From positions 1,070,001 through 1,134,000 of the forward strand of contig NZ_AOGZ02000014.1 of the NCBI RefSeq assembly GCF_000332515.2: 64,000 bases of DNA. The letters are read 5' to 3'. Positions 17,503 to 26,587 of this stretch are shown here, piece by piece. The number at the start of each line of letters is the position of its first letter. Within the stretch, counting starts at the first letter, position 1. This stretch comes from Leptospira wolbachii serovar Codice str. CDC (lineage in GTDB: Bacteria; Spirochaetota; Leptospiria; Leptospirales; Leptospiraceae). The notes under the pieces were generated by a model. That model saw only the letters and a list, made by a program, of their open reading frames with translations, had not been told where the DNA came from and ran no database searches. The translations under genes and the position numbers were made by a program.

Positions 17503-19107
17503 ATGAGCTTTGTTTTTCCGACCGAAGATTCCATTCCAGAAAAGTACCGCACAAAACCCATCCACCAAAAAGAATACCTGCTCGATGGAGAAATCCGAAT
17601 TTGGGAAGGAGAATCACAAATTGTAAAATCTCCAATTTTTCTGAACCGAAATGGAAAACTGGAACAGGTCATTTTAGGCTCCTACCCCAATTTTGATTCA
17701 AAACAAAGTTTACTTGCTTTAGACGCTGCGGTAAAAGCTTACGGCCACGGAACAGGCGTTTGGCCCATTGCCACACCCAAAGAAAGAATTGATGCGGTTC
17801 GAAAGTTTATTGAACTCATGAAAGGCAAAAGAGACCAAATCATTCTACTCCTTATGTGGGAAATAGGTAAAACAGAAAAGGATGCCACTAAAGAATTTGA
17901 GCGAACCATCGAATATTTAATCGATACTATTGAATCTTTGCAAGAATTAGAAACAAACTCTGCTAATTACATCAAAGAAGGTGGCCTTATTGCTCAAATC
18001 AAACGCTCCCCTTACGGTGTAGTTCTTTGTATGGGACCATTTAACTATCCGTTAAATGAAACTTTTTGCACTCTTATTCCCGCAATCCTTATGGGAAATA
18101 CCGTTGTTTTCAAACCAGCCAAATACGGAGTTCTCCTCCTCCAACCTTTACTCGAATGTTTTCAAAAAGCATTCCCACCCGGGGTAATCAACACAGTGTA
18201 TGGCGATGGAGCCAAAGTCATTTCTCCCATTATGGAATCGGGAAAGATCGATGTTTTTGCTTTTATTGGATCTAGTTCCACTGCCAATCTCATCACAAAA
18301 AAACATCCCAAACTCAACCGCCTAAGATCCGTTTTGGGACTCAATGCCAAAAACCCTGCGATTGTTCTACCAGATACAGACTTAAAAACTATGGTTCCTG
18401 AAATTCTTTCCGGATCCCTTGCTTACAATGGACAAAGGTGTACGGCATTAAAAATTCTTTTTGTTCACAAAGATATATTGGATGAGTTTACCAAACTTTA
18501 CCTGGAAGAATTTTCGAAATGGAAAGCAGGGATGCCATGGGATAAGGACGTAAACTTTACACCACTTCCAGAAGAAGGAAAAACAAAATGGTTGAAGGAA
18601 CTTTTGGATGATGCCACAACTCAAGGGGCAAAAATTCTAAACCCTGGTGGGGGTGAGGTTACAGAGTCCTTTATGTTTCCAGCCATCCTTTCGCCAGTAT
18701 CACCAAACTCACGTTTGTATCACGAAGAACAATTTGGTCCGCTAGTTCCCATTGTTCCTTTTTCTTCCATCGATGAGCCGTTGAATTATATCTTCCAATC
18801 CAATATGGGACAACAAGCCAGTGTCTTCGGTAAAGATCCCAAAACCGTAGGCAAACTCATTGATATTCTCGTGAACCAAGTGGCACGTGTGAATTGGAAT
18901 GCTCAGTGCCAACGTGGTCCCGATTCCTTTCCTTTCTCGGGACGCAAAGACTCAGCAGATGGAACACTTTCTGTTTCCGATGCGCTTCGTGTTTTTTCCA
19001 TTCGAACCGTTGTGAGTTTCAAGGATAATGAAATGGGACGTAATCTTCTCGGGGAAGTACTGAAAGAACGGTCCTCTAACTATTTAAGCCAAGAATTTCA
19101 CTTGTAA
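17503..19107 (+). CDS. Aldehyde dehydrogenase, GapN-like (NADP-dependent non-phosphorylating GAPDH type)
   Basis: A 534-residue aldehyde dehydrogenase. The Asn of the oxyanion hole is in GPFNYPLNETF, the cofactor Lys in VVFKPAKYG, the catalytic Glu region in VLGLNAKNP (Glu replaced by Asn-Ala in the usual E-L-G-G-K spot), and the catalytic Cys in NGQRCTALK. The C-terminal block CQRGPDSFPFSGRKDSADGT is characteristic of the GapN/ALDH11 branch, which oxidises glyceraldehyde-3-phosphate to 3-phosphoglycerate with NADP. The N terminus is longer than usual. Pyruvate kinase lies elsewhere in the window, but there is no operon link. Confidence 0.85.
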   Translation: MSFVFPTEDSIPEKYRTKPIHQKEYLLDGEIRIWEGESQIVKSPIFLNRNGKLEQVILGSYPNFDSKQSLLALDAAVKAYGHGTGVWPIATPKERIDAVRKFIELMKGKRDQIILLLMWEIGKTEKDATKEFERTIEYLIDTIESLQELETNSANYIKEGGLIAQIKRSPYGVVLCMGPFNYPLNETFCTLIPAILMGNTVVFKPAKYGVLLLQPLLECFQKAFPPGVINTVYGDGAKVISPIMESGKIDVFAFIGSSSTANLITKKHPKLNRLRSVLGLNAKNPAIVLPDTDLKTMVPEILSGSLAYNGQRCTALKILFVHKDILDEFTKLYLEEFSKWKAGMPWDKDVNFTPLPEEGKTKWLKELLDDATTQGAKILNPGGGEVTESFMFPAILSPVSPNSRLYHEEQFGPLVPIVPFSSIDEPLNYIFQSNMGQQASVFGKDPKTVGKLIDILVNQVARVNWNAQCQRGPDSFPFSGRKDSADGTLSVSDALRVFSIRTVVSFKDNEMGRNLLGEVLKERSSNYLSQEFHL

Positions 19108-19178
19108 CCGCTTATCTTTCGCCGATACTTGAAAAAGGTAAGTCGCTTACTTGTTTTATGTTGTGGGGGGAGGGAAAC

Positions 19179-20444
19179 ATGCGCTTCAGTCTATTTGTTT
19201 CCTTTCTTTCTGTGGGTTGGCTCTTTTCTTGTACCCAAGTCAACCCTCGTGATGAGCTTCTCTTCACTCTCGTAAATGGACTAAACCCAATTAGCACGAC
19301 CACTTCTTCTGTTTCTGTCGTGTCCTCAGCAAAGATCAATGTTTCTAGCACCAGTATTCTATTGAAGTATGGAACACCGCAAAACTTTGGAATCTCACTG
19401 GTCAGACAACCAACTGCAAATGTGGATATCACTTTTACATTTACCAATACTAAATTAACTATAAATGGTTCTGGGACTTCTCCCACTCCTACGCCACTTA
19501 CCTTTACTTCCGGAAACTACAACGTAGTACAAACTGTAAGTTTGGATTCAACGATTCAAACTTTAGATTCTTCTACGCTTACAATTACCGCAACGAGCGC
19601 TGATCCATTTTATAATACCAGTGGCACGGTTTCCATCAGCCATCAACGGATATATCTGGAATATACGGGGAATGCATTTATTTTTCAACAAAGTGTAGCG
19701 GCACCATCTCTCACTCCTTCGATTAGCTTTGTGATCACGAATTGTTCGGTGGCCCCATCTCTTCCTGCCGGCTTAAGTTTGAATTCGAGTAACTGTGTCA
19801 TTTCTGGAACACCGACAAGTTCACAAGCAGGTTCTACCTATACTGTCACAGCAACGAACGGAACCGATTCGGATAGCCATAACATTACGATCCAAATAGA
19901 ACCAACTGTTTATAAAGTTTTTGTCACTGCTGCCACATTCGATGGCAACTTATTAGGAATTACTGGTGCTGATGCGAAATGTGCGGCGGATACCAACAAG
20001 CCAGCAACAGGCACATATAAAGCCATGATTACTGACGGAACCAACCGAGTTGCCTGTACGACAGATAACTGCGGTGGCGGACCTGGGGAAAACTTTAATT
20101 GGGTTTTCCAACCAGGAGAGATTTATGTAAGATCGACTGACTCTGCCTCTCTCTTTACAGCGAATGCTTCTGGAATTATCCTTGCACCAGCAGCAAATAT
20201 GTTAAACCATTCGTTTGATTCAGGAACTCCTGCCAAGGAATATTGGACAGGATTTGCTCAAACTAGCTATTGGCAGGAAGCATCTCCGAACGCTGAGTAT
20301 ACATGTTCCAATTGGACTTCTAATGCTTTTTCAGCTGATGGAGGTCGCGTAGGCGCATCCAATAGTACAACCTATAGTGCCATTCGTTCTGGAAGCGGAA
20401 GAAGTTGCGATGCAAACTACTACCTTCTTTGCGTAGAACAATAA
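19179..20444 (+). CDS. Lipoprotein with Ig-like and DUF1554 domains
   Basis: A 421-residue predicted outer-surface lipoprotein. The signal ends WLFSCTQVNP, with lipidation Cys near residue 18. A beta-rich Ser/Thr region (about 45-160) is followed by a putative Ig-like domain (LPAGLSLNSSNCVISGTPTS, about 175-240). The C-terminal 180 residues match DUF1554: KVFVTAATFDGNL, GADAKCAAD, a Cys-rich CTTDNCGGG, and the ending YLLCVEQ. DUF1554 has a C-type-lectin-like look with paired cysteines. GGGAGGG precedes the ATG at 19179. Confidence 0.87.
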   Translation: MRFSLFVSFLSVGWLFSCTQVNPRDELLFTLVNGLNPISTTTSSVSVVSSAKINVSSTSILLKYGTPQNFGISLVRQPTANVDITFTFTNTKLTINGSGTSPTPTPLTFTSGNYNVVQTVSLDSTIQTLDSSTLTITATSADPFYNTSGTVSISHQRIYLEYTGNAFIFQQSVAAPSLTPSISFVITNCSVAPSLPAGLSLNSSNCVISGTPTSSQAGSTYTVTATNGTDSDSHNITIQIEPTVYKVFVTAATFDGNLLGITGADAKCAADTNKPATGTYKAMITDGTNRVACTTDNCGGGPGENFNWVFQPGEIYVRSTDSASLFTANASGIILAPAANMLNHSFDSGTPAKEYWTGFAQTSYWQEASPNAEYTCSNWTSNAFSADGGRVGASNSTTYSAIRSGSGRSCDANYYLLCVEQ

Positions 20445-20546
20445 AAATTCCAATCTTCGGGTTAAACACCCCGCCCCCGCTGGAAAAGAGAACCCACTTA
20501 CTTTTTCTTCTCGCTTTCCAAAGAATCTGAGTTACAATCTTTCCCC

Positions 20547-21824
20547 GTGATCCAAATCCTAATCAATTCCCTTGCGGGAAAAACAGTTTCTCTCACACAA
20601 AAGACAACCGACTCCCTGCTCAAAGGCATACAATTTTTAGTGAAAGGCAGCCTAACGAGTACAGGCGGAGGATTAGATCTACTTTCGAATGCTTTTTTTT
20701 ACAAACCTGAATGGAGAGAAGCCTTACAAAAGGCGGGAGTCCAAGTCAAAGAAACCGGGCACAAATCCAATGAAAGTTTACAAAAAACCATAGAACAAAC
20801 CAACCAAGCCTTTGACAAAGCTCTCTTCAAAGTGGAACTTACTGCTCAAAAAAGTGATGATATGGTTTTTGATAACCGAATGGTATCAAGTATTCTTGGA
20901 AGTTCACACAATCAAAAATTCAAACTCACAAAAATTGATATGAGTTTTCGGACCATTGGCAAAGACATTACCGCTAAGGAAACCGTAACAGAGTTTAAAA
21001 ATTCTAAAAAAACAAAATCCGTTCTTTTCCTTCCAGGTCTTTTTACAGATGAAACTGTTTGGCAGGAACAAACAGTCGAATACAAAGATAGAAAAATTGT
21101 ATCACCTGGTCTTGCCACAGACTTACAAGAAGCAGGATATTACCCATTTTATTTACGATACAACCATGGACTCCCTATCCATGAAAATGGAAAAAAACTG
21201 ATGCATCTACTAGATGTATTTTTTAATGAAGATCCGGACGCTAAACCGGATATTATTTGTTATAGTTTGGGATGTCTTATCTTTCGGTCTTGCCTCTACC
21301 ATGCCAAATTAGAAAACAAAGAATGGATTCATAAGTTTGGGAAAATTGTCCTGATTGCTGCACCAAACAAAGGTTCGTATTTGGAAAAAATTGGATTCTG
21401 GCTCGGATTCTTATTTGAAAAAAGTCCAAACGTAGCGCTTAAAATCATTGGGATGATTGGCAACCTTCGTAGTGATGCCATCAAAGACTTATCTTTTGGA
21501 CTCATTCGCAAAGAAGAAAAAGGTTGGATGGAAACCATCTCTGGTTACTTCGGAGAAACGTATTTTGGTGAATTGGAAGATATGGATGTGTACCAAGCTT
21601 ATGCGCTGATGGAAGGCGCAGAGAATCCCTTACAAAATTTCCTCGGAGATGGGATTGTTGAGAAAAAAAGTCTCACCTACTTGACGGACAAAGTTTTTAA
21701 CAAAAAAACTAATCCCGCCTTACGAACGCTTGAGCTAAATAAACAAAATCATTTTTCTATCATTAGTGCAAGACCTCTGATCCATTGGGTAAAGGTTGTC
21801 CTTGGTGTGGCACCCGCTGATTGA
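20547..21824 (+). CDS. Alpha/beta hydrolase (lipase-like)
   Basis: A 425-residue protein. The N-terminal 130 residues are helical and amphipathic (PHA-granule or membrane-associated style, with KTTDSLLKGIQFLV). An alpha/beta-hydrolase domain follows: VLFLPGLFTDETVW with the oxyanion-hole strand, then nucleophile Ser in CYSLGC (Cys for the usual first Gly), a candidate Asp in FLGDGIVEKKS, and a His in KQNHFSIIS. The start is a GTG without a clear ribosome-binding site. No signal peptide is seen, so it is probably cytoplasmic. Substrate unknown. Confidence 0.75.
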   Translation: MIQILINSLAGKTVSLTQKTTDSLLKGIQFLVKGSLTSTGGGLDLLSNAFFYKPEWREALQKAGVQVKETGHKSNESLQKTIEQTNQAFDKALFKVELTAQKSDDMVFDNRMVSSILGSSHNQKFKLTKIDMSFRTIGKDITAKETVTEFKNSKKTKSVLFLPGLFTDETVWQEQTVEYKDRKIVSPGLATDLQEAGYYPFYLRYNHGLPIHENGKKLMHLLDVFFNEDPDAKPDIICYSLGCLIFRSCLYHAKLENKEWIHKFGKIVLIAAPNKGSYLEKIGFWLGFLFEKSPNVALKIIGMIGNLRSDAIKDLSFGLIRKEEKGWMETISGYFGETYFGELEDMDVYQAYALMEGAENPLQNFLGDGIVEKKSLTYLTDKVFNKKTNPALRTLELNKQNHFSIISARPLIHWVKVVLGVAPAD

Positions 21825-21833
21825 ACAAGCCGT

Positions 21834-22775
21834 CTAAGTAGCCAAAGTTTCTAAATGCAACCTTACTGATTCTGCCAACGCCTGGAAATCATACCCTCCT
21901 TCCAAAAAGGAGATGAGTTTGCCATTTGAATAGGTATCTGCGATTTTCATCACTTCCTTAGTAAAGATTTCATAAGAGGAAGTGGGAAGATTCATTCCGC
22001 CAAGTGGATCGTCTCTATGGGCATCGAACCCGGCAGATACCAAAACAAACTCTGGTTGGAATTTTTCCATTTCACGATGGATGGATTCGAAACTAGGGAA
22101 GTATTCGGATTCCCCCGAACCACGAGCCAAAGGAAGATTCAGAGTGGTCCCAAGTCCTTTTCCCCTACCCCGCTCGGACAAAGCTCCTGTTCCTGGATAA
22201 AACGGATACTGATGAAGAGAAACAAAATAAACAGAATCATCTTCGTAAAACTGGTGTTGTGTGCCATTTCCATGATGAACATCCCAATCTAAAATCAAAA
22301 TGCGTTTGATTCCTTGGGATTGTAAATACTTTGCCGTCACAGCAATGTTATTAAAAATACAAAAACCCATAGCATGGTCAGACTCAGCATGATGCCCGGG
22401 GGGACGAACGAGGGCCATTCCATTTTTTAAGTTCCCTAAAAGAACTTCATCCGCTAAGTAAAGACCAGCACCAACAGCAAGACTTGCAGCCGTAAAAGAA
22501 TGGGAAGAAAAAACTGTATCTCCATCCAAATACCCAGACCCTTTTTCTTCGCAAGTGCGTCCCACCAAACGAATGTAATTTGGATCATGAATGGAAGAAA
22601 TAATGGAAAGTGGGGCTTCTTTAAAATTTTTTTTCCAAAGAAAATTTTTGGAGGGTAAATCGCTCAAACGATCTAAGATTGATTCCAATCGGACGTGCGT
22701 TTCGGGATGACCCGGACCCGTATTGTGTTTTAGAAATTCTTCATGGAAAGTAATTCCTGTTTTTAAAGACCCCAT
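21834..22775 (-). CDS. Histone-deacetylase-family amidohydrolase
   Basis: A 313-residue Zn-dependent deacetylase (arginase-like fold). Diagnostic segments are SIHDPNYIR, VRPPGHHAE with the catalytic His pair, LDWDVHHGNGTQ with Zn ligands Asp and His, SAGFDAHRDDPLGG with the second Zn Asp, and SFLEGGYD. Bacterial members act on acetylpolyamines or acetyl-lysine; this one is of the class II/acetoin-utilisation type. A second, more divergent member is at 36558-37457. It converges with the preceding hydrolase gene. Confidence 0.93.
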   Translation of the reverse strand: MGSLKTGITFHEEFLKHNTGPGHPETHVRLESILDRLSDLPSKNFLWKKNFKEAPLSIISSIHDPNYIRLVGRTCEEKGSGYLDGDTVFSSHSFTAASLAVGAGLYLADEVLLGNLKNGMALVRPPGHHAESDHAMGFCIFNNIAVTAKYLQSQGIKRILILDWDVHHGNGTQHQFYEDDSVYFVSLHQYPFYPGTGALSERGRGKGLGTTLNLPLARGSGESEYFPSFESIHREMEKFQPEFVLVSAGFDAHRDDPLGGMNLPTSSYEIFTKEVMKIADTYSNGKLISFLEGGYDFQALAESVRLHLETLAT

Positions 22776-22794
22776 TCATCCCCCAAAAATCATT

Positions 22795-23421
22795 TTATTG
22801 AAACAACATAAATCTTTCGATATACACGATCATCTCCACAATCTCTGCAATGATGCGGTCGATTTGTTTTGTGATCTGCACTTTTTCTTCAGGAGTTATA
22901 ACTTTGTCCATACTCGCATTTCCATACACGGCATAGAAAGTTTTGATATCCGTGGAAAATGTAGTATTGAACCATTCTTTAAATAACCTTTGTTTCATCT
23001 TATACTCAGGTTTGATGGAACCAGTAAGTTCCCACACAGACCCTTCGGTAAACCGCAAACGAAGTTCGAATAAACCTCTATCCTTTCGAATGTAAGTTTC
23101 CTCATCGACCACTGAAAAATCGAGCTTCCGAAGCATCACAAAAACAAGTAAAATACCCTCCAAAAACTCGATGAGATTCTTTTTCTCTGATCCACTAATT
23201 TTGGAATCATCACCTAAATGTTGTAAATACGATTCACCCATTCCTTGGAAAAGGCGGGAAACTTCCACCATACGGTCTTTAAAATTTATCGGATCCGATA
23301 GTTCCTCTGGAAACCGGCCATAGGATTTCAAATTGAAGTCATTGGAAATTTCTAACATGCCCAAATTTTCTTGGGGTTGGTTATTTTCGTCAATCGATTC
23401 GATTTGAATTTTCCGAACCAA
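22795..23421 (-). CDS. Hypothetical protein (208 aa)
   Basis: No family is recognised. The protein is acidic to neutral and helical, with no signal peptide or membrane segment. The C-terminal half contains WELTGSIKPEYKMKQRLFKEW and a last helix ITKQIDRIIAEIVEMIVY. The start is a TTG at 23419-23421; no ATG fits and the ribosome-binding site is unclear. It lies just upstream of the deacetylase-family gene on the same strand (19-base gap), so the two are probably cotranscribed. Confidence 0.65.
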   Translation of the reverse strand: MVRKIQIESIDENNQPQENLGMLEISNDFNLKSYGRFPEELSDPINFKDRMVEVSRLFQGMGESYLQHLGDDSKISGSEKKNLIEFLEGILLVFVMLRKLDFSVVDEETYIRKDRGLFELRLRFTEGSVWELTGSIKPEYKMKQRLFKEWFNTTFSTDIKTFYAVYGNASMDKVITPEEKVQITKQIDRIIAEIVEMIVYIERFMLFQ

Positions 23422-23444
23422 AACAAAATCTTGTCATTACTACC

Positions 23445-24407
23445 ATGAAACAACTCACTCTTTTGGTCCTCCTTCTATTCTTCGTATCTTGTCAGTCGAC
23501 ATCTAAGATTGAAAAGAGACAAAATTCGGATTCCCCTGGAGCCACTCCCGATTTCATCGAAGGACTATATATCAATACCAAGACCATACGTGACAAAAAA
23601 CGTTGGAGTTTGTTATTCCAAGTGATGAAGGAAGCTGGTATGAATACAGCTGTTGTGGATATGCAACCCTACCCGCCAACACCAGAACAAGTAGCAGAGG
23701 CAAAAGCCCTTGGTTTTTATATGGTGGCAAGAGTTGTCAATTTTGAAGGTGGACTGATCGAAAAAGCACCTAACACAAATTTAATGACCTCTATTCAAAA
23801 ATCCATACGAAAAGCCTGTGAACTAGGTTTCCCAGAAATCCAGTTGGATTATATACGATATGCTGATGGCGGAACCAATTTCAGCATGAGTTATGAAAAA
23901 CGTTACGAATCCATTCTTGGAATCATTAAAGATCATAAAGAAAAAACCAAAGACAGTTGTTCTAAAGACACTCGTTGGACTGCTGACGTATTTGGAAGAG
24001 TACCCTTTATCGAAAACGATGTGATTGGCCAAAAAGTGGAACCTTTCAGTGAAGAGCTAAATGGACTCTACCCCATGTTGTACCCGTCTCATTTTTATGG
24101 ACTTACCAAACGAGTGGCTGATCCTTATGGGACCATCAAAGACGGACTCGACTTAACGGTCAAACGCGCCAAACAAGGTACAAAAGCCATCGCTTGGGTA
24201 CAAGGGTTCAATATGATGGTAGGTCCGAGTAAACTAAGTTATACGGACTATATCAAAGTACAAATGCAAGGGGCAAAAGATTCTTTAGGACATGGGTTTA
24301 TTGTTTGGAATGCTGGAAATGAATACATCGATACAATGAATGCATACGAAAAATACAAATCAGAACCCACTCCAAACAATCAAAAGGTAAGTCAAAACGA
24401 CAAATAG
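23445..24407 (+). CDS. Putative glycoside-hydrolase-like lipoprotein (DUF4015 type)
   Basis: A 320-residue lipoprotein. The signal MKQLTLLVLLLFFVSCQS gives lipidation at Cys16. The rest resembles the TIM-barrel 'putative glycosyl hydrolase' family DUF4015: GLYINTKTIRDKKRW, NTAVVDMQPYPP, then PEIQLDYIRYADGG with acidic residues at a strand end, DVFGRVPF, and YPMLYPSHFYG. The catalytic residues are not established from sequence. It diverges from the hypothetical gene at 22795-23421. Confidence 0.8.
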   Translation: MKQLTLLVLLLFFVSCQSTSKIEKRQNSDSPGATPDFIEGLYINTKTIRDKKRWSLLFQVMKEAGMNTAVVDMQPYPPTPEQVAEAKALGFYMVARVVNFEGGLIEKAPNTNLMTSIQKSIRKACELGFPEIQLDYIRYADGGTNFSMSYEKRYESILGIIKDHKEKTKDSCSKDTRWTADVFGRVPFIENDVIGQKVEPFSEELNGLYPMLYPSHFYGLTKRVADPYGTIKDGLDLTVKRAKQGTKAIAWVQGFNMMVGPSKLSYTDYIKVQMQGAKDSLGHGFIVWNAGNEYIDTMNAYEKYKSEPTPNNQKVSQNDK

Positions 24408-24440
24408 TGATTTATCCTTTGCTTAACTAAGCCATTCTCA

Positions 24441-24470
24441 AAGAAGCAGGAATTTATTTTCCCGCTTCTT
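24441..24470. terminator. Hairpin at the convergent ends of the DUF4015 and foldase genes
   Basis: An 11-12-bp stem with one mismatch (AAGAAGC-GGAA at 24441-24452 against TTCC-GCTTCTT at 24459-24470) and a 6-base loop. It overlaps the last codons and stop of the foldase gene and lies 34 bases past the glycosidase-like stop. The T runs are short, so it is only a probable bidirectional terminator. Confidence 0.5.
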
Positions 24471-25476
24471 CTATGTTTTTACGCCTTAGATATGCATCTG
24501 CTTCTTCTTCAGAACCCAAAAATTGGATACGTAAGTCTTTCAGTTTCTTTTCTCTTTCAGCAACGGAAAGGTTGGGGTTCTCTCGTAAAAAATCTTTTTC
24601 TTTAGATTCATATTTAGAGATAGATTCTTTGAATTTAGATTCCTTGGATCTTTCTTCTGCTAAACTCCCTGCCCTTTCCTTTCCAAAGTATTTAATTTCA
24701 ATTCGATTTAAATATTTTTCTTTTTCTTTTGGATCGGTAATGGCATTGAATTCTTTATCACGAAGACTCATTTCCACTTGGTAGTGATCAAACTTGTCCT
24801 CTCTCGATACTAAAGAATCGTAATAGGTTCCGTAAGTTTTTTTCTTTAAGTCTTCATACTGTTTTACCCGTTGTTCCGCAGGTAAGTTTGCTGATTGTTT
24901 AATGAAATTTTGTGTCCCTTCTAAAAAGGAAACTTGGGATTCTTCCATTCCAAAAATCAAATCTGCCTTATCGTTTAAGACATCCCTTCGTTTGGCTTTA
25001 ATTTTTTCATACAATTCCACAAAGGATAAATCCGTTGGTTGTTCCCATTTTCTGTATTCTTCTTCATAACGAAAATAAGCGAGAAACAGATCTTTTACTT
25101 TTTCTTTATCGGGAGATTCGTATTCAGAATCAATATAAGCAAGGATTGTTGCATTACACTGGTCGGGAGTGTATTCGGCTTTGCACTTGCGGCGTAAGGC
25201 CCAAACTTCCCAAACAAAGTTGACCCTGCCCGTTTTTAAATCATCTAACAACTCTAAATAGGGTTTGGTTTTGTCTTCTCGAAAAGGAGAGATTGCCTCA
25301 TCCCAAAAACCTTCGCCCGTTCCGAGGGGTGAGATTCTCTCCATAGCCATTTGTTCTTCGGGGCTGAGTGATTGTTTTGATTGGTTCGTAGCAGAGTCTT
25401 GTTTTAAGAAGTATAATAGACCCAAAAAGAAGATAAGAAATATAACAACGACGATAATAATTTTTTTAAAATCCAT
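24454..25476 (-). CDS. lifO: Lipase-specific foldase (lipase chaperone)
   Basis: A 340-residue steric chaperone of the LifO/Lif family. It is anchored in the inner membrane by an N-terminal helix (residues 5-24) and folds its partner lipase in the periplasm. The remainder is almost entirely helical and charged, with the tandem mini-domain layout of the family. NDKADLIFGMEES corresponds to the conserved F-G region, and the C terminus has RIQFLGSEEEADAYLRR. The lipase gene lies immediately upstream on the same strand, separated by an intrinsic terminator at 25532-25559. Confidence 0.88.
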   Translation of the reverse strand: MDFKKIIIVVVIFLIFFLGLLYFLKQDSATNQSKQSLSPEEQMAMERISPLGTGEGFWDEAISPFREDKTKPYLELLDDLKTGRVNFVWEVWALRRKCKAEYTPDQCNATILAYIDSEYESPDKEKVKDLFLAYFRYEEEYRKWEQPTDLSFVELYEKIKAKRRDVLNDKADLIFGMEESQVSFLEGTQNFIKQSANLPAEQRVKQYEDLKKKTYGTYYDSLVSREDKFDHYQVEMSLRDKEFNAITDPKEKEKYLNRIEIKYFGKERAGSLAEERSKESKFKESISKYESKEKDFLRENPNLSVAEREKKLKDLRIQFLGSEEEADAYLRRKNIEEAGK

Positions 25477-25531
25477 TCTGACTGTATTGAAACCTAATGA
25501 GGAGTTTAGATGAAAAGTTATTTAGAAATAA

Positions 25532-25559
25532 AAAAGCCGGATTTGGTGATCCGGCTTTT
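25532..25559 (-). terminator. Intrinsic terminator between lipase and foldase genes
   Basis: A perfect 11-bp stem AAAAGCCGGAT/ATCCGGCTTTT with a 6-base loop. On the minus strand it ends in a run of T, a textbook Rho-independent terminator directly after the lipase stop and about 55 bases before the foldase start. Foldase expression would depend on read-through or a separate start. Confidence 0.9.
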
Positions 25560-25569
25560 ACACTGATTT

Positions 25570-26481
25570 TTATAAACCAGCTTTTGCGTTCTTTGCGATG
25601 TTCAAGTACCAACCTTGTACATCATAGTAGTTTTGTCCACTCCAAGCTAAGTTGGTTGCTTGTAGGTGGTCAATACCGGTTGCGAACCAATAAGAAGAAG
25701 GTGTTCCTTTCCAAGCTCCCCATTTTTGAGAGTTAAGTGGAACTACACCATCATTCGCACCACCGAGACCATAAAACAAACCACCAGCCCAAGTGATTGG
25801 GTGAGTGAGTGCCATGATTGGGTGTTGGATGAGGTCAGCCCAAGCCATTTGGCTTCCATAAGAGTAATATTTTATCCCAGAGTTATTTGGTGAATTTGCA
25901 TTGAAAGTTTTCACATAACTTACAGTAAGTGATTTTCCCATGGCAATCACATCTTGTGGTCGTCCATCACGATATACCAACTGAGCAAGTAAACTAAGTG
26001 CAGAATTTGCGAATGGTTGTAACCAACTAGGAATCACTCCCAGAACGATGTCAGCCATAGGCGCCCCTTGGTGAAGGGAATTAATTGTTGTTACTGTTTG
26101 TGTTTTTCCAGAAAATCCCAAGTTAGAAACCATATAACGAATGACAAGCCCACCTTGGCTATGACCCATCAAGTGTACCTTAGAACAACCGTTTGCTGTC
26201 ATCCAAGAGGAAACAGAGGATTGAATTTGGCTTGCACGGGTAGGAATGGAATTTGTGGCAGAACTTCCAGGAGTAGTGACTTTAGCACCTTGGCTACGAA
26301 GATAACCATCAAGGCCACCCCAATACTTTACGAGGCCACCAGCAAGTCCTTGAGTATCATCAAAACCAAGGATTCCATGAACGAGTGCAATGCACTGTCC
26401 ATCAAGAGGACCGGCAAACAGACCGGAGGTGGGAACGGAGAGGAGGGTCGCTAAAACCCCAATCAAAATTTTCTTTTTCAT
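25570..26481 (-). CDS. lip: Secreted triacylglycerol lipase (family I, foldase-dependent)
   Basis: A 303-residue exported lipase. The signal peptide ends PTSGLFAGP (cleavage near residue 24). The oxyanion strand is IALVHGILGFDD, the nucleophile Ser is in GHSQGG, the catalytic Asp is in GANDGVVPLNS, and the His is in GIDHLQATNLAW. This arrangement is that of Pseudomonas/Burkholderia lipases of families I.1-I.2, which need a Lif foldase; one follows in the same direction. The ATG at 26479-26481 has AGGTG five bases upstream and is preferred over a longer frame. Confidence 0.92.
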   Translation of the reverse strand: MKKKILIGVLATLLSVPTSGLFAGPLDGQCIALVHGILGFDDTQGLAGGLVKYWGGLDGYLRSQGAKVTTPGSSATNSIPTRASQIQSSVSSWMTANGCSKVHLMGHSQGGLVIRYMVSNLGFSGKTQTVTTINSLHQGAPMADIVLGVIPSWLQPFANSALSLLAQLVYRDGRPQDVIAMGKSLTVSYVKTFNANSPNNSGIKYYSYGSQMAWADLIQHPIMALTHPITWAGGLFYGLGGANDGVVPLNSQKWGAWKGTPSSYWFATGIDHLQATNLAWSGQNYYDVQGWYLNIAKNAKAGL

Positions 26482-26587
26482 ATAGCACCTGAACTTTCTA
26501 TGTTTTAACAATATAAGTTCACAAGAATGACATGAGTCAATTACTTATGGCAACTTTAAGTCAAATGTTTCGGAACGATGTTCTTAG

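Noticed and set aside
17325..17672. 115-codon frame on the minus strand overlapping the GapN-like start
   Set aside because: It runs antisense through the well-supported N terminus of the dehydrogenase and has no recognisable family.
20445..20546. Third copy of the G+C-rich repeat
   Set aside because: Only CCCCGCCC and a GGGTT/AACCC pair are kept; too short to call a copy.
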